A DNA stretch of 64,000 bases, taken from Streptomyces qinglanensis. Its GTDB lineage: Bacteria; Actinomycetota; Actinomycetes; Streptomycetales; Streptomycetaceae. The stretch is taken from assembly GCF_900111245.1 (NCBI RefSeq), contig NZ_FOGO01000014.1, forward strand, positions 124,001-188,000, in the 5' to 3' direction. Position 1 is the stretch's first letter. Each line of letters starts with the position of its first letter. Positions 8,097 to 16,239 of the stretch are shown one piece after another. Made by a program: the position numbers and the translations under genes. The notes beneath the pieces were generated by a model that saw only the letters and a list, made by a program, of their open reading frames with translations, was not told the origin of the DNA and ran no database searches.

Positions 8097-9446
8097 ATGG
8101 ACACCGCGTTCACCGAGGAGCAGGAGGCCGTCCGGCACACCGTGCGGGACCTCCTCGCACGGCGCTGCGGGCCCGAGGAGGTCAAGGCCGCCGTGCAGGC
8201 CCCCGAGGGGTACGACACGTCGCTGTGGCACATCCTCGCCCGGCAGCTCGGCCTGCCCGGCCTGGCGCTGCCCGAGACGTACGGGGGCGCCGGATGCGGC
8301 ACCCTGGAACTCGCGCTCGCCTTCGAGGAGGCAGGCCGCACCCTGCTGCCCTCCCCACTGCTGCCCACCGCCGTCCTCGCCGCCCCGCTCGTGGCCGGGC
8401 ACGGCAGCACCGCCCAGCGCGACCGGCTGCTGCCGCTGCTCGCCTCCGGCGAACTGACCGCCACCCTCGCCGTCCCGGGCCGCGCACTCGCGGCGGCCCT
8501 CGGACTCACCGGCTCCGCGCGGGAGTGGGCGGGCGGCGGCCGCGCGGGCGGAGTCCAGGCCCGCCGCACGGACGCCGGGTGGCGGCTGTACGGGGAGGTG
8601 GCGCAGGTGCTCGGCGGGCACAGCGCCGGGCTGCTGCTCGTCGCCGCGCACACCGGCGGCTTCACCCGCAGCCGTACGCCGCTGTTCCTGGTCCGCGGTG
8701 ACGCGCCCGGCCTGGTGCGCACCCGGCACACCGTGCTGGACGAGACGCGCCCGGCGGCCCGCATCCAACTGCGCGACGTCGAGGCGGCCCCGCTCGGACC
8801 CGTCGACGGCGGCGACAGCAGCGGCGCCCGCGGCGGTACCGACCGGGACATGTGCTCCGCGCTCCGGGCGGCCGGGCCGCGCGCCGCAGCGGTGCTGGCC
8901 GCCGAGGCGGTGGGCGCCGCGGACGGCGCGCTCACCCGTACCGTCGAGTACGTCAAGCTGCGGGAGCAGTTCGGGCGACCCATCGGCTCGTTCCAGGCGG
9001 TGCGGCACCGGCTGGCGGACGTGTACGTGCAGGTCCAGGCAGCGCGCTCGGCCGCGTACTACGCGGCATGGACGGCCGCGCAGGCCGACGGCATTGGCCT
9101 GGCCGACAGTACTGGCCTGGCCGACGGCGCCGACCGGCTTGCGCAGGCTGCCCGGGTCGCCGACGGTCCGCCCGGCGGCGCGGCGGGCGACGATCCGGCG
9201 ACGGTGAGCGCGCTGGCGCTGGCGCAGGCGCTGGAGACGCAGCGGCTGGCCGCGGCCGAGGCCGTGCAGCTGCACGGCGGGATCGGGTTCACCTGGGAAC
9301 ACGTGGCGCACCTCTACTTCAAGCGCGCGGCGGGCGACGAGTTGCTGTTCGGGCCTGTGCACCGGCTGCGGGCGCACGCCGCGGACCGCGCGGCGCTGTT
9401 CGGGCCGCGTGCGAGGGTGTGCGCGTCGTCGGCGGCGGCTGTCTGA
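8097..9446 (+). CDS. Acyl-CoA dehydrogenase-like protein
   Basis: 449-residue FAD enzyme family member. N-terminal helical domain (FTEEQEAVRHTVRDLLARR), LALPETYGGAG, then the C-terminal helices with VKLREQFGRPIGSFQAVRHRLADVYV and LHGGIGFTWEHVAHLYFKRA. At the place of the MCAD-type catalytic base, normally in an IYEGT motif, the sequence runs KRAAGDELLFGP with no Glu. This is seen in the non-catalytic-type chains of heteromeric FadE enzymes in steroid catabolism. A low-complexity insertion (GLADSTGLADGADRLAQAAR) interrupts the C-terminal domain. The stop overlaps the next ATG. Activity may need a partner chain, and none is visible here. Confidence 0.85.
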   Translation: MDTAFTEEQEAVRHTVRDLLARRCGPEEVKAAVQAPEGYDTSLWHILARQLGLPGLALPETYGGAGCGTLELALAFEEAGRTLLPSPLLPTAVLAAPLVAGHGSTAQRDRLLPLLASGELTATLAVPGRALAAALGLTGSAREWAGGGRAGGVQARRTDAGWRLYGEVAQVLGGHSAGLLLVAAHTGGFTRSRTPLFLVRGDAPGLVRTRHTVLDETRPAARIQLRDVEAAPLGPVDGGDSSGARGGTDRDMCSALRAAGPRAAAVLAAEAVGAADGALTRTVEYVKLREQFGRPIGSFQAVRHRLADVYVQVQAARSAAYYAAWTAAQADGIGLADSTGLADGADRLAQAARVADGPPGGAAGDDPATVSALALAQALETQRLAAAEAVQLHGGIGFTWEHVAHLYFKRAAGDELLFGPVHRLRAHAADRAALFGPRARVCASSAAAV

Positions 9447-10135
9447 TGGCCGGGTCCGGTACCGTGAAGCTGATCCGGAGGGCCTCGTCGACCAGGGCCT
9501 TCGCCCGGATCGCACCGTATGTGATCCCCGCGCTGGACCGGGCCGTGCACCGCCTGTCCGGCGGGCGGACCATGCTCAGCACCCGGCTGCTGCCCGGTGT
9601 CGTACTGACCTCGACGGGGGCCAGGAGCGGGCAGCCGCGGCGCACACCCCTGGCGTGCCTGCCCGAGGAGGGGCGGGGGAGCTGGCTGCTGGCGGGCAGC
9701 AACTTCGGCAGGCCCGGCCATCCTGCCTGGAGCGGCAATCTGCGCAGGAACCCGGAGGCGTGGATCAGCTACCGGGGGCGGGACATCCCGGTGCGGGCGC
9801 GGCAGTTGGAGGGGGACGAACGGGAGCGGGCGTGGCGGGAGCTGCTGCGGTTCTGGCCGCCGTACGCCGCGTACCAGTCCCGGACGGAGCGCCGGATCCG
9901 CATCTTCCGGCTCGAACGCCGTGTTCCCGGAAGGCAGGAGCCCGGAGGCCGTGCGCCCGTAGGTCCTGCGCCCGGAGGTCAGGAACCCGGAGGCCCTGCG
10001 CCCGGAGGCCAGGAGCCCGGAGGCCAGGAACCCGGAAGTCGCGCGTCCCGAGGTCAGGAGCGCGGACGCGGGAAATCCGCGGCCCATGAGCCCGGACACC
10101 GTGGGGCCGGAGGCCGGGAGCCCGAAGGCCGGTGA
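9446..10135 (+). CDS. Ddn-like F420-dependent nitroreductase family protein
   Basis: 229 residues; ATG 9446 overlaps the acyl-CoA dehydrogenase TGA (TGATG), implying translational coupling. The first 155 residues match the deazaflavin-dependent nitroreductase split beta-barrel: VVLTSTGARSGQPRRTPLAC, WLLAGSNFGRPGHPAW and the WISYRG strand. This family uses coenzyme F420H2 or binds related cofactors, consistent with fbiC elsewhere in the window. The last 70 residues are a repetitive Gly/Gln/Glu/Pro tail made of GGQEPGG-type units (DNA 9928-10125) not found in the core family. A pathway reductase role is inferred. Confidence 0.8.
   Translation: MAGSGTVKLIRRASSTRAFARIAPYVIPALDRAVHRLSGGRTMLSTRLLPGVVLTSTGARSGQPRRTPLACLPEEGRGSWLLAGSNFGRPGHPAWSGNLRRNPEAWISYRGRDIPVRARQLEGDERERAWRELLRFWPPYAAYQSRTERRIRIFRLERRVPGRQEPGGRAPVGPAPGGQEPGGPAPGGQEPGGQEPGSRASRGQERGRGKSAAHEPGHRGAGGREPEGR
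9928..10125. repeat. 15-bp minisatellite in nitroreductase tail
   Basis: Imperfect repeats of CCCGGAGGCCAGGAG and variants encode the Pro/Gly/Gln/Glu tail of the Ddn-like protein, up to near its stop codon. Confidence 0.75.
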
Positions 10136-10171
10136 CGGGGCCGGTGGTTGCCGGGGGAGCGGCCGGGGCGG

Positions 10172-10819
10172 CTACTTGGCGGGCTTCTTGCCCGTCACCC
10201 CGAGGTGGACCAGCAGGGCCAGGCTCGGCTTCAGCTCCGCCTGTTTGACGCCCCAGCTCTGGAAGCCCTTCTGGTGCCCGGCGACCGAGGCCAGCATGGC
10301 GACCAGGGAGCCCGCCACCGCGGCGGCGTTGACCTCCTTGTCGACCCTGCCCCGGGACTGGAGGTCCTTGATCGCGTCGGCGAGGGAGTTGTTCACCGAG
10401 TTGAGGACCTTCATGCGGATCTTGTAGAACCGCTTGTCGCCCTCGGCGGCGCCCAGGTCGACCACCCGCAGGATCGCGTCGTTCTTGCGCCAGAACCCCA
10501 GGAAGCCCTCGACCAGGTCCTCGGCCGTCTGCCGGCCCGCCTTGCCGGTCCAGGAGCGCCCGGCCACCAGGTCGGTGAGGGCCGCGCCCTCCTTGGCCAT
10601 GGCTTCCGCGATCTCCAGGACGGCGCCCTCGACATCGGGGAAGTACTGGTAGAAGGTCGCCGGAGAGGTGCCTGCTCTCCGGGCCACGTCGATGACCTTG
10701 ACGTCGCGGTAGGGCGAGGAGCTGAGCATCTCGCTGAGGCAGTCGAGCAGCTTCTGCCGTGTCGCCTGACCGCGGCGTCCGGCCACCCGGCCGTCGACGG
10801 TTCGCACTTGTCCTGTCAT
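10172..10819 (-). CDS. TetR family regulator (candidate controller of the palindrome regulon)
   Basis: 215-residue TetR-type repressor with an N-terminal helix-turn-helix (VKVIDVARRAGTSPATFYQYFP) preceded by basic residues (GRRGQATRQKLLD), and a helical ligand-binding domain behind it. It ends in a short Lys-rich tail. It converges with the nitroreductase gene, 36 bp away, inside the catabolic region. Half-sites CGTCAG lie at 10822-10827, just before its ATG, and at 10856-10861, but no full palindrome, so autoregulation is uncertain. It is the only TetR gene among the genes bearing the CTGACG-NNN-CGTCAG operator, hence the leading candidate regulator. The ligand is probably an acyl-CoA intermediate, by analogy with KstR-type proteins. 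Confidence 0.85.
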   Translation of the reverse strand: MTGQVRTVDGRVAGRRGQATRQKLLDCLSEMLSSSPYRDVKVIDVARRAGTSPATFYQYFPDVEGAVLEIAEAMAKEGAALTDLVAGRSWTGKAGRQTAEDLVEGFLGFWRKNDAILRVVDLGAAEGDKRFYKIRMKVLNSVNNSLADAIKDLQSRGRVDKEVNAAAVAGSLVAMLASVAGHQKGFQSWGVKQAELKPSLALLVHLGVTGKKPAK

Positions 10820-11125
10820 GCCGTCAGCTTACCGAGGGGTGATCGGCCCGCGATTCGTCAGCGGGCAAACGGGGTGTGCTCACTTCTCCGGCGGGGGTGA
10901 GGGCAATCGGGGTGATACTCGTCCGAGGGAGCACGTCGGATTCTCCGGCCCATCCGGGGCTTTGTCCGCCTGCGGCGACACGTACGTGCCGCCCCCGGGT
11001 TCGCAACCGGCGCGTTCGCCAGGAAGAATCAGCGTCCGGACCGCCAGGTCCGGCACGGCAGTGAGAGGCTGCACGGGGTGGGAACGGGCAGATTTTACGG
11101 CCCCTACGGGGAGGTGGCAGGACAA

Positions 11126-13984
11126 GTGGTGGAGCAGCTCACACAGCACGATCCGCGGCGGATCGGCCCGTTCGAGGTGTTGGGCCGTCTCGGCTCCGGC
11201 GGTATGGGGCTGGTCTACCTCGCCCGCTCGGCGTCCGGCCGCCGGGTCGCGATCAAGACGGTGCGCACCGAGCTGGCCGAGGACCAGCTCTTCCGGGTGC
11301 GTTTCACCCGCGAGGTCGAGGCGGCCCGTGCCGTGAGCGGCTTCTACACCGCCGCCGTCGTGGACGCCGACCCGCGCGCCGCCGTGCCGTGGCTGGCCAC
11401 CGCCTATGTGCCCGCGCCCTCCCTGGAGGAAATAGTCACCGAGTGCGGACCGGTACCGGTGCAGGCCGTGCGCTGGCTGGCGGCGGGGGTCGCCGAGGCA
11501 CTCCAGTCCATCCACGGCGCCGGCCTGGTGCACCGCGACCTCAAGCCGTCCAACGTGCTGGTGCTGGAGGACGGCCCCCGCGTCATCGACTTCGGCATCG
11601 CCTCGGGGGTCTCCAACACCCGGCTGACCATGACGAACGTCGCCGTGGGCACGCCCGCCTACATGTCGCCCGAGCAGGCGCGGGACTCCCGCAGCGTCAC
11701 CGGGGCCAGCGACATCTTCTCGCTCGCCTCCACCCTCGTCTTCGCCGCCACCGGCCACGCGCCCTTCCACGGCGCCAACCCGGTGGAGACGGTCTTCATG
11801 CTGCTGCGCGAGGGTCCCGACCTGGAGGGGCTGCCGGAGGCGCTGCGGCCGCTGATCGACTCCTGTATGCGGATGGCCGCCGAGGAGCGGCCCACGCCCG
11901 CCGATCTGCAGGCGCAACTCGCCCCGCACCTCTTCGGCGCGGGGAGCGACGACAGCGGCACGGTGTCGGCATGGCTGCCGTCCACGGCCGTCTCGCTGAT
12001 CGAGCGCCGCAGAGGCGGCCGCACGATGCGGCGGCAGCACGCGGTCGCGGCCGACGGAGCAGCCGCCGGAGCAGCCGTCGGGTCCGGGCCCGGCGCGGCC
12101 GGGGGCGGACCGGGTGCCGCGGCCGCCGCCGGAGGCTCGGCCCTGGGGTCCGTGGGCCCCGGCGGGCCCCCGGCCGCCGGACGCGCGGCCTCCGGACAGG
12201 ACCCCGCCGCCTCCGGACCAGGGGGGCCCGGTGCCGCCGTCGCGGAGTGGGACCAGGGCATCCCGCCCGGGCCGCCTGCCGTCGGCTCCGCCACCGGGCC
12301 GTCCGGCGCCGAGGGCGGGTCCGCACCCGACGGGGTGCCGGGCCCGGTGTCCGGCTCCTCACCGGGAGCGGCCCCGGACGCGGGGCCGGTCGTCTCGCGT
12401 CCCGCCGCCCAGCCCGGAACCCCCGGTGCCGGGTCCGTGCAGTTGCCCGGCGCGCAGGTGCCGATCGGACCCGGACCGCGGCGTCCGGACGAGACCGGCC
12501 GGGACGCCGAGGCGGCCGCCACCTCCGGCTGGGTGCGTCCGCCCGCCGGCCAGGACGGCGCGCAGGCCGCCCAGCCGTATGCGCAGCAGCCGCCCAGGCC
12601 CGCTTCGGCGGCGGTGCCGTCGCTGTCGTCCGCCGAACCGGCAGCCCCGGCACCGTCCGCTCCGCACCCGCTGGCCCGCCCCTACGGGACTCCCGGTCCG
12701 CGGCACGCCGGGAACGCCGACCACGGTCCGGGTCAGCCGTCCGCCGTGCCCCCGCCCACCGGTCCGCCGCTCCCGCAGCACTCCGGGGTGCCGCAGTCGC
12801 CGCCGCCCGCGGGGCCGGGCCAGGCCGGCGGCCCGCAGCCCGGTGGCCCGCAGCGCTGGCGTCCGTGGCGGTTCCGGATGTCGAACGACGTGTGGGGCTC
12901 GCCCGTGGTCGCCGACGAGCTGGTGTACGTGACCTCCTTCGAGGTGCACGCGCTGGACGTGGCGAGCGGGCGCAGGCAGTTCAAGACCCGGGAGGTCGCC
13001 TGGTCGATGGCGGTCTCCGGGGGCCGGGTGCACGCCTCGGACGGGCCCAGCCTGTACGCGCTGGACGCCACCGACGGCTCCGAGCGGTGGCGGCTGGCCA
13101 CCGACGGCTGGGTCTACTCGCTCCAGGTCGCCCGCGGCACCGTGGTCACCGGTACCCGTGGCGGCGGGGTCCAGGCGTGGGAGGCCGCCAGCGGCGAGAA
13201 GCTGTGGGAGCTGACGGGCGCGCAGGCCGACTTCGAGACCCCGGAGGCGGGACCGGTCATCGCCGACGGCGCCGTCTGCACCTGGGCCGACGGACGGCTG
13301 TACGTGCTGGAGGCGCGGACCGGCGCGGAGCGCTGGTCCTACCCGGTGGGCGACGCCTCCGCCACGGGCGGGGTCCCCGTGCGGGTGACGTCGGCGCCGG
13401 ACGGAACCCTGTACGTGTGTGCGGGCTCCCGGGTGTTCGCGCTGGACGCCGCGACCGGGCGCGAGCGCTGGCGGTTCGACGCCCCGGCCGCCTTCCTGTG
13501 CCCGCCCGCGTTCGTACCGGGCCCCGGGGTGACGGGCGGGGGCATCTACCTCGCCGACTACCTCGGCACCGTCTACGCGCTGGACTCCGGTACCGGCCAC
13601 GACCGCTGGCGGATCGCCACCGAGCCGCGGCACTCGACCGAGCCGGTCGTCACCGCGGACGGGCTGGTGCACCTCGGCAGCGGCAGCGCCCTGTACACGC
13701 TGGACGCGGTGAGCGGGACGCCCCGCTGGCGTTTCGCGACCGGCGCCGACGTGGTGGGTGCCCCCGTCGTCGCCGACGGGCGGGTGCACTTCGGCTCCGC
13801 CGACCACTGCCTCTACACCGTCGACGCGGTGGGCGGGCAGCTCCGCTGGAAGCTGGCGACCGGCGGCGAGATCACCGGCTCGCCGGTGGCCGTCGGCGGG
13901 GTGGTGTACGCGTGCAGCAAGGACCGCTGCGTCTACGCGCTGGACGCCACGAAGGGCACCGGCCAGGCCCGGCACTCCGCCTGA
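11126..13984 (+). CDS. afsK: AfsK-type serine/threonine protein kinase
   Basis: 952-residue Hanks-type kinase with a C-terminal PQQ-like propeller, the architecture of AfsK, which phosphorylates AfsR to activate secondary metabolism. Kinase domain residues about 10-270: GSGGMGLVYLARS loop, catalytic Lys in VAIKTV, HRDLKPSN, DFG and SPEQ. Then about 300 residues of Pro/Gly/Ala-rich linker and, from about residue 580, at least seven propeller blades with WRF/ALDA repeats. GTG 11126 is chosen because the protein then starts VVEQLTQHDPRRIGPFEVLG, matching remembered AfsK N termini; an in-frame GTG lies at 11078. No membrane helix is seen. In S. coelicolor afsK lies next to afsS-afsR; here about 7 kb separates them. 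Confidence 0.93.
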   Translation: MVEQLTQHDPRRIGPFEVLGRLGSGGMGLVYLARSASGRRVAIKTVRTELAEDQLFRVRFTREVEAARAVSGFYTAAVVDADPRAAVPWLATAYVPAPSLEEIVTECGPVPVQAVRWLAAGVAEALQSIHGAGLVHRDLKPSNVLVLEDGPRVIDFGIASGVSNTRLTMTNVAVGTPAYMSPEQARDSRSVTGASDIFSLASTLVFAATGHAPFHGANPVETVFMLLREGPDLEGLPEALRPLIDSCMRMAAEERPTPADLQAQLAPHLFGAGSDDSGTVSAWLPSTAVSLIERRRGGRTMRRQHAVAADGAAAGAAVGSGPGAAGGGPGAAAAAGGSALGSVGPGGPPAAGRAASGQDPAASGPGGPGAAVAEWDQGIPPGPPAVGSATGPSGAEGGSAPDGVPGPVSGSSPGAAPDAGPVVSRPAAQPGTPGAGSVQLPGAQVPIGPGPRRPDETGRDAEAAATSGWVRPPAGQDGAQAAQPYAQQPPRPASAAVPSLSSAEPAAPAPSAPHPLARPYGTPGPRHAGNADHGPGQPSAVPPPTGPPLPQHSGVPQSPPPAGPGQAGGPQPGGPQRWRPWRFRMSNDVWGSPVVADELVYVTSFEVHALDVASGRRQFKTREVAWSMAVSGGRVHASDGPSLYALDATDGSERWRLATDGWVYSLQVARGTVVTGTRGGGVQAWEAASGEKLWELTGAQADFETPEAGPVIADGAVCTWADGRLYVLEARTGAERWSYPVGDASATGGVPVRVTSAPDGTLYVCAGSRVFALDAATGRERWRFDAPAAFLCPPAFVPGPGVTGGGIYLADYLGTVYALDSGTGHDRWRIATEPRHSTEPVVTADGLVHLGSGSALYTLDAVSGTPRWRFATGADVVGAPVVADGRVHFGSADHCLYTVDAVGGQLRWKLATGGEITGSPVAVGGVVYACSKDRCVYALDATKGTGQARHSA

Positions 13985-14022
13985 GCTCCGCTCCTGCCGG
14001 TCCGGGCCCCGGGCGCATGTCC

Positions 14023-14074
14023 GCCGGCCCCTTCCCCGGGCGCACGCTGTGGCGCGTCCGGGGAAGGGGCCGGC
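14023..14074. terminator. Bidirectional hairpin between convergent genes
   Basis: Stem GCCGGCCCCTTCCCCGG(G)CGC pairs with its complement at 14052-14074 (about 20 bp, one mismatch) around a short loop. It lies between the ends of afsK and the convergent membrane protein gene. Confidence 0.8.
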
Positions 14075-14092
14075 AGCGGGGTGGGGGTGTGC

Positions 14093-14989
14093 TCAGGCCG
14101 CGTCCCGCCCGCGGTGCGGCCAGGTGTCTTCATCGTCGGGGTTGCCGGGGTTGCCGGGGTTGCCGGGGTTGCCGGACCGTCGGCTCCCGGAAGGCGGCCC
14201 CGCGCCCTCGGGCCGCCGCTCGTACGGCTCGTCCAGCGGAGCTCCCTGGGTACCGGGCTGCGGCTGGTAGGGCTCGGGCCTCTCGGGCAGCGGCGGCTCC
14301 GTGTGCATCTGCCGGGGCCCGCCGTACGGTTGCTGCGGCGGCGGTGCCCCCGGCTCGGGTGGCGGCGGCCCCGGGTACCCCTGTGGCGGCGGAGGGGGCC
14401 CGCCCGCGCCCGGTCCCGGCGGGGGCTGCTGCCACCGGGGATCGGCGTAGGGCCGCTCCGGCGGCGGGGGGCCCACGAACGGCTGCTCCAGAGTGTCCTC
14501 GGTGCGGTCCGGTGCCCCGTGGAAGGGCGGGGCCGCGGCCCCCGGTTCCGCCGCGTGCCGCCGCCGGGCCGCGGTGCGGCGGCCCGTCATCAGGGCCCCG
14601 GCGAGCAGCAGCAGGAATCCGCCGCCCAGGGCGAGCCAGGCCCCGGAGGCGAGCCCGCCGGTGTTGCCTGCGGAGAGGCTTCCGGCGGCCTGCCCCTGCC
14701 GCACCATCCACAGGACGGTGACCGCCAGGCCCAGCACGCCCGCCAGCGCCACGGTCAGCCGCGAACGCAGCAGCACGCCGAGCACGGCGATCACCGCCAC
14801 GACCAGCATCAGCACGAACAGCCCGGTGAACAGGGCCGCACCGGCGCTGGTGACGCCGGTCCCCGTGAAGAGGTCGTCGATGCGGAAATCACGCCCGAGG
14901 CGGCCGTCGTACCACGGTCGGAAGGGGCTGTATACGGCGGCCGCCGCTCCGATGAGGGCGAGCAGGGACCCGAGAAAGTTCCGGATCAT
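14093..14989 (-). CDS. Four-helix membrane protein with Pro-rich cytoplasmic tail
   Basis: 298 residues; ATG 14989 is preceded by a purine-rich GCGAGGCGAG. Four hydrophobic segments are visible: residues about 4-20 (LGSLLALIGAAAAVYS), 50-75, 80-100 and 115-140. After the last helix comes RRTAARRRH and then a long Pro/Gly-rich tail (PPPPERPYADPRWQQPPPGPG and similar) ending in NPG repeats and acidic residues. No enzymatic motif is recognised. It converges on afsK. A conserved streptomycete integral membrane protein of unknown function is the best description. Confidence 0.75.
   Translation of the reverse strand: MIRNFLGSLLALIGAAAAVYSPFRPWYDGRLGRDFRIDDLFTGTGVTSAGAALFTGLFVLMLVVAVIAVLGVLLRSRLTVALAGVLGLAVTVLWMVRQGQAAGSLSAGNTGGLASGAWLALGGGFLLLLAGALMTGRRTAARRRHAAEPGAAAPPFHGAPDRTEDTLEQPFVGPPPPERPYADPRWQQPPPGPGAGGPPPPPQGYPGPPPPEPGAPPPQQPYGGPRQMHTEPPLPERPEPYQPQPGTQGAPLDEPYERRPEGAGPPSGSRRSGNPGNPGNPGNPDDEDTWPHRGRDAA
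14141..14175. repeat. GTTGCCGGG 9-bp tandem repeat
   Basis: Four near-perfect copies, encoding the Asn-Pro-Gly repeats near the C terminus of the membrane protein. Confidence 0.85.
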
Positions 14990-15210
14990 GGTCTCGCCTC
15001 GCTTTCCGGCGCCGCTCCCGGCGCCGCACGGGTGCGTGATCCACATCCGACGCTACGCCGCCCGGAACCCCCTCGCCACTGCGCGCGTCCTGAGCCGATG
15101 ATAGGAGTTGTACTGCACGCGACAACTGCCCAGCGGGTGCGTCGCGCCCTGGGTGCCGTGTGCCGCGGCGCGCACCGACCGTCGCGGAACGACGTCTCGG
15201 GGGAGTCCCA

Positions 15211-15768
15211 ATGAAGCGGATGCGTCACCTCAAGCTGATCGCCGCCGTCACGCTCGTGCTGGTCGCGTTGAGCGGCTTCAGCCCCGCCCGTTCCTCGGGC
15301 GGCCGCGGCGGCAGCAAGAGCCACAGCAAGAGCCGCAGCGGGCACGGCGGCGGCGGTTGCAGCAGCAAGAAGTCCAGCAGCCACAGCTCCAGCCACTACG
15401 ACAACGACTACGACAACGACTACGACAGCGACGACAGCTACGGCACCACCACCTCCGGCAGCTCCAGCAGCTCCCGCCAGGACCGGGCCAGGGGCTCGGG
15501 CACCGTCACCGAGTGCGCCGCGGCCAAGGGGAAGAAGCTGAAGAACCGGGACGAGCCCGGCGCCACCGTGCGGGTCCGCAACTCCGGTGGGAGCAACGGC
15601 ACCTTCGACGTCGAGGTGGCCTTCCGCGACGGCAACCGCCAGATCGTCGACACGGGCTCGGCCATCGCCGTGGTGCGCCCCGGCCGCAGCAAGACGGTCC
15701 AGGTGCCGATGGACCACCCCGACCAGCTGTCCAAGGTCCGCGACTGCGAGGTCACCTCGGTCTCCTGA
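15211..15768 (+). CDS. Secreted Ser/Asp-rich protein, function unknown
   Basis: 185 residues starting at ATG 15211 after GGGGGAG. The N terminus is a signal peptide (KRMRHLKLIAAVTLVLVALSG) with likely cleavage near FSPARS. Residues 30-95 are low-complexity Ser/Gly/Lys then Tyr-Asp-Asn repeats (HYDNDYDNDYDSDDSYG). The C-terminal 85 residues form a folded-looking domain with beta-strand character (ATVRVRNSGGSNGTFDVEVAF) and two Cys, plausibly a disulfide, similar to FxLYD-type immunoglobulin-like modules. No enzyme motif. It probably acts in or outside the cell wall. Confidence 0.75.
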   Translation: MKRMRHLKLIAAVTLVLVALSGFSPARSSGGRGGSKSHSKSRSGHGGGGCSSKKSSSHSSSHYDNDYDNDYDSDDSYGTTTSGSSSSSRQDRARGSGTVTECAAAKGKKLKNRDEPGATVRVRNSGGSNGTFDVEVAFRDGNRQIVDTGSAIAVVRPGRSKTVQVPMDHPDQLSKVRDCEVTSVS

Positions 15769-15771
15769 ACC

Positions 15772-15808
15772 GGCCGGTGCCGGGGGCGACCGCCCCCGGG
15801 CACCGGCC
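15772..15808. terminator. Bidirectional hairpin
   Basis: A 17-bp GC stem (GGCCGGTGCCGGGGGCG against its complement, one bulged base) with a very short loop. It lies directly after the secreted protein stop and before the end of the convergent small membrane protein gene. Confidence 0.8.
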
Positions 15809-15840
15809 TCCGGGGCCACCGGTGCCGGGGGCGACGCCAC

Positions 15841-15999
15841 TCAGGGAGTGGAGCGCCCCAACAGGAACAGGCTGCCCAGGACGACGAACACCGTGATGAC
15901 GATCAGGGCGAGGCCGACCGGGTTGTTCGGGTTGTACACATACCGGCTGGTTCCCCAGCGGCTGCGGATGAAGACGGGCTCGTGGTCGCGCTTGTGCAT
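15841..15999 (-). CDS. Small single-span membrane protein
   Basis: 52 residues from ATG 15999: a polar N terminus (MHKRDHEPVFIRSRWGTSRY), then NPNNPVG and one hydrophobic helix (LALIVITVFVVLGSLFLLG). The size, helix and conserved-looking RWGTSRYVYNPNNP stretch support a real short gene. It converges with the secreted Ser-rich protein across a strong hairpin. No function can be assigned. Confidence 0.65.
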   Translation of the reverse strand: MHKRDHEPVFIRSRWGTSRYVYNPNNPVGLALIVITVFVVLGSLFLLGRSTP

Positions 16000-16161
16000 G
16001 CCGGAACAGTAGAAGGTGCGAGCCGCCGCTGTCGGGGGCCGCACCCGGCAGTCTCGGCCGCCCGCACCTTGCCGGGCCGCGCCGCGCCCCCCTCCCGGAG
16101 CCCGGAGCCCGGCGCCCGGCGCCCGGCGCCCAGAACCCGGCGCCCGTCGGCCGGTTGCCTC

Positions 16162-16197
16162 AGCGGTCCGAGCGGTCCGAGCGGTCCGAGCGGTCCG
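16162..16197. repeat. AGCGGTCCG 9-bp tandem repeat
   Basis: Four copies in the gene-free 16000-16239 spacer, downstream of the second crotonase gene. The neighbouring 16090-16150 stretch has GGCGCCC/GGAGCCC repeats. No gene is seen. Confidence 0.85.
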
Positions 16198-16239
16198 TCC
16201 CTCGGACGCCGTATCGGCAAGAGGTCCCGGACCACACCG

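Noticed and set aside
10813..10861. Operator upstream of the TetR gene itself
   Set aside because: Only isolated CGTCAG half-sites are present, with no matching left arm; kept only as a weak autoregulation hint.
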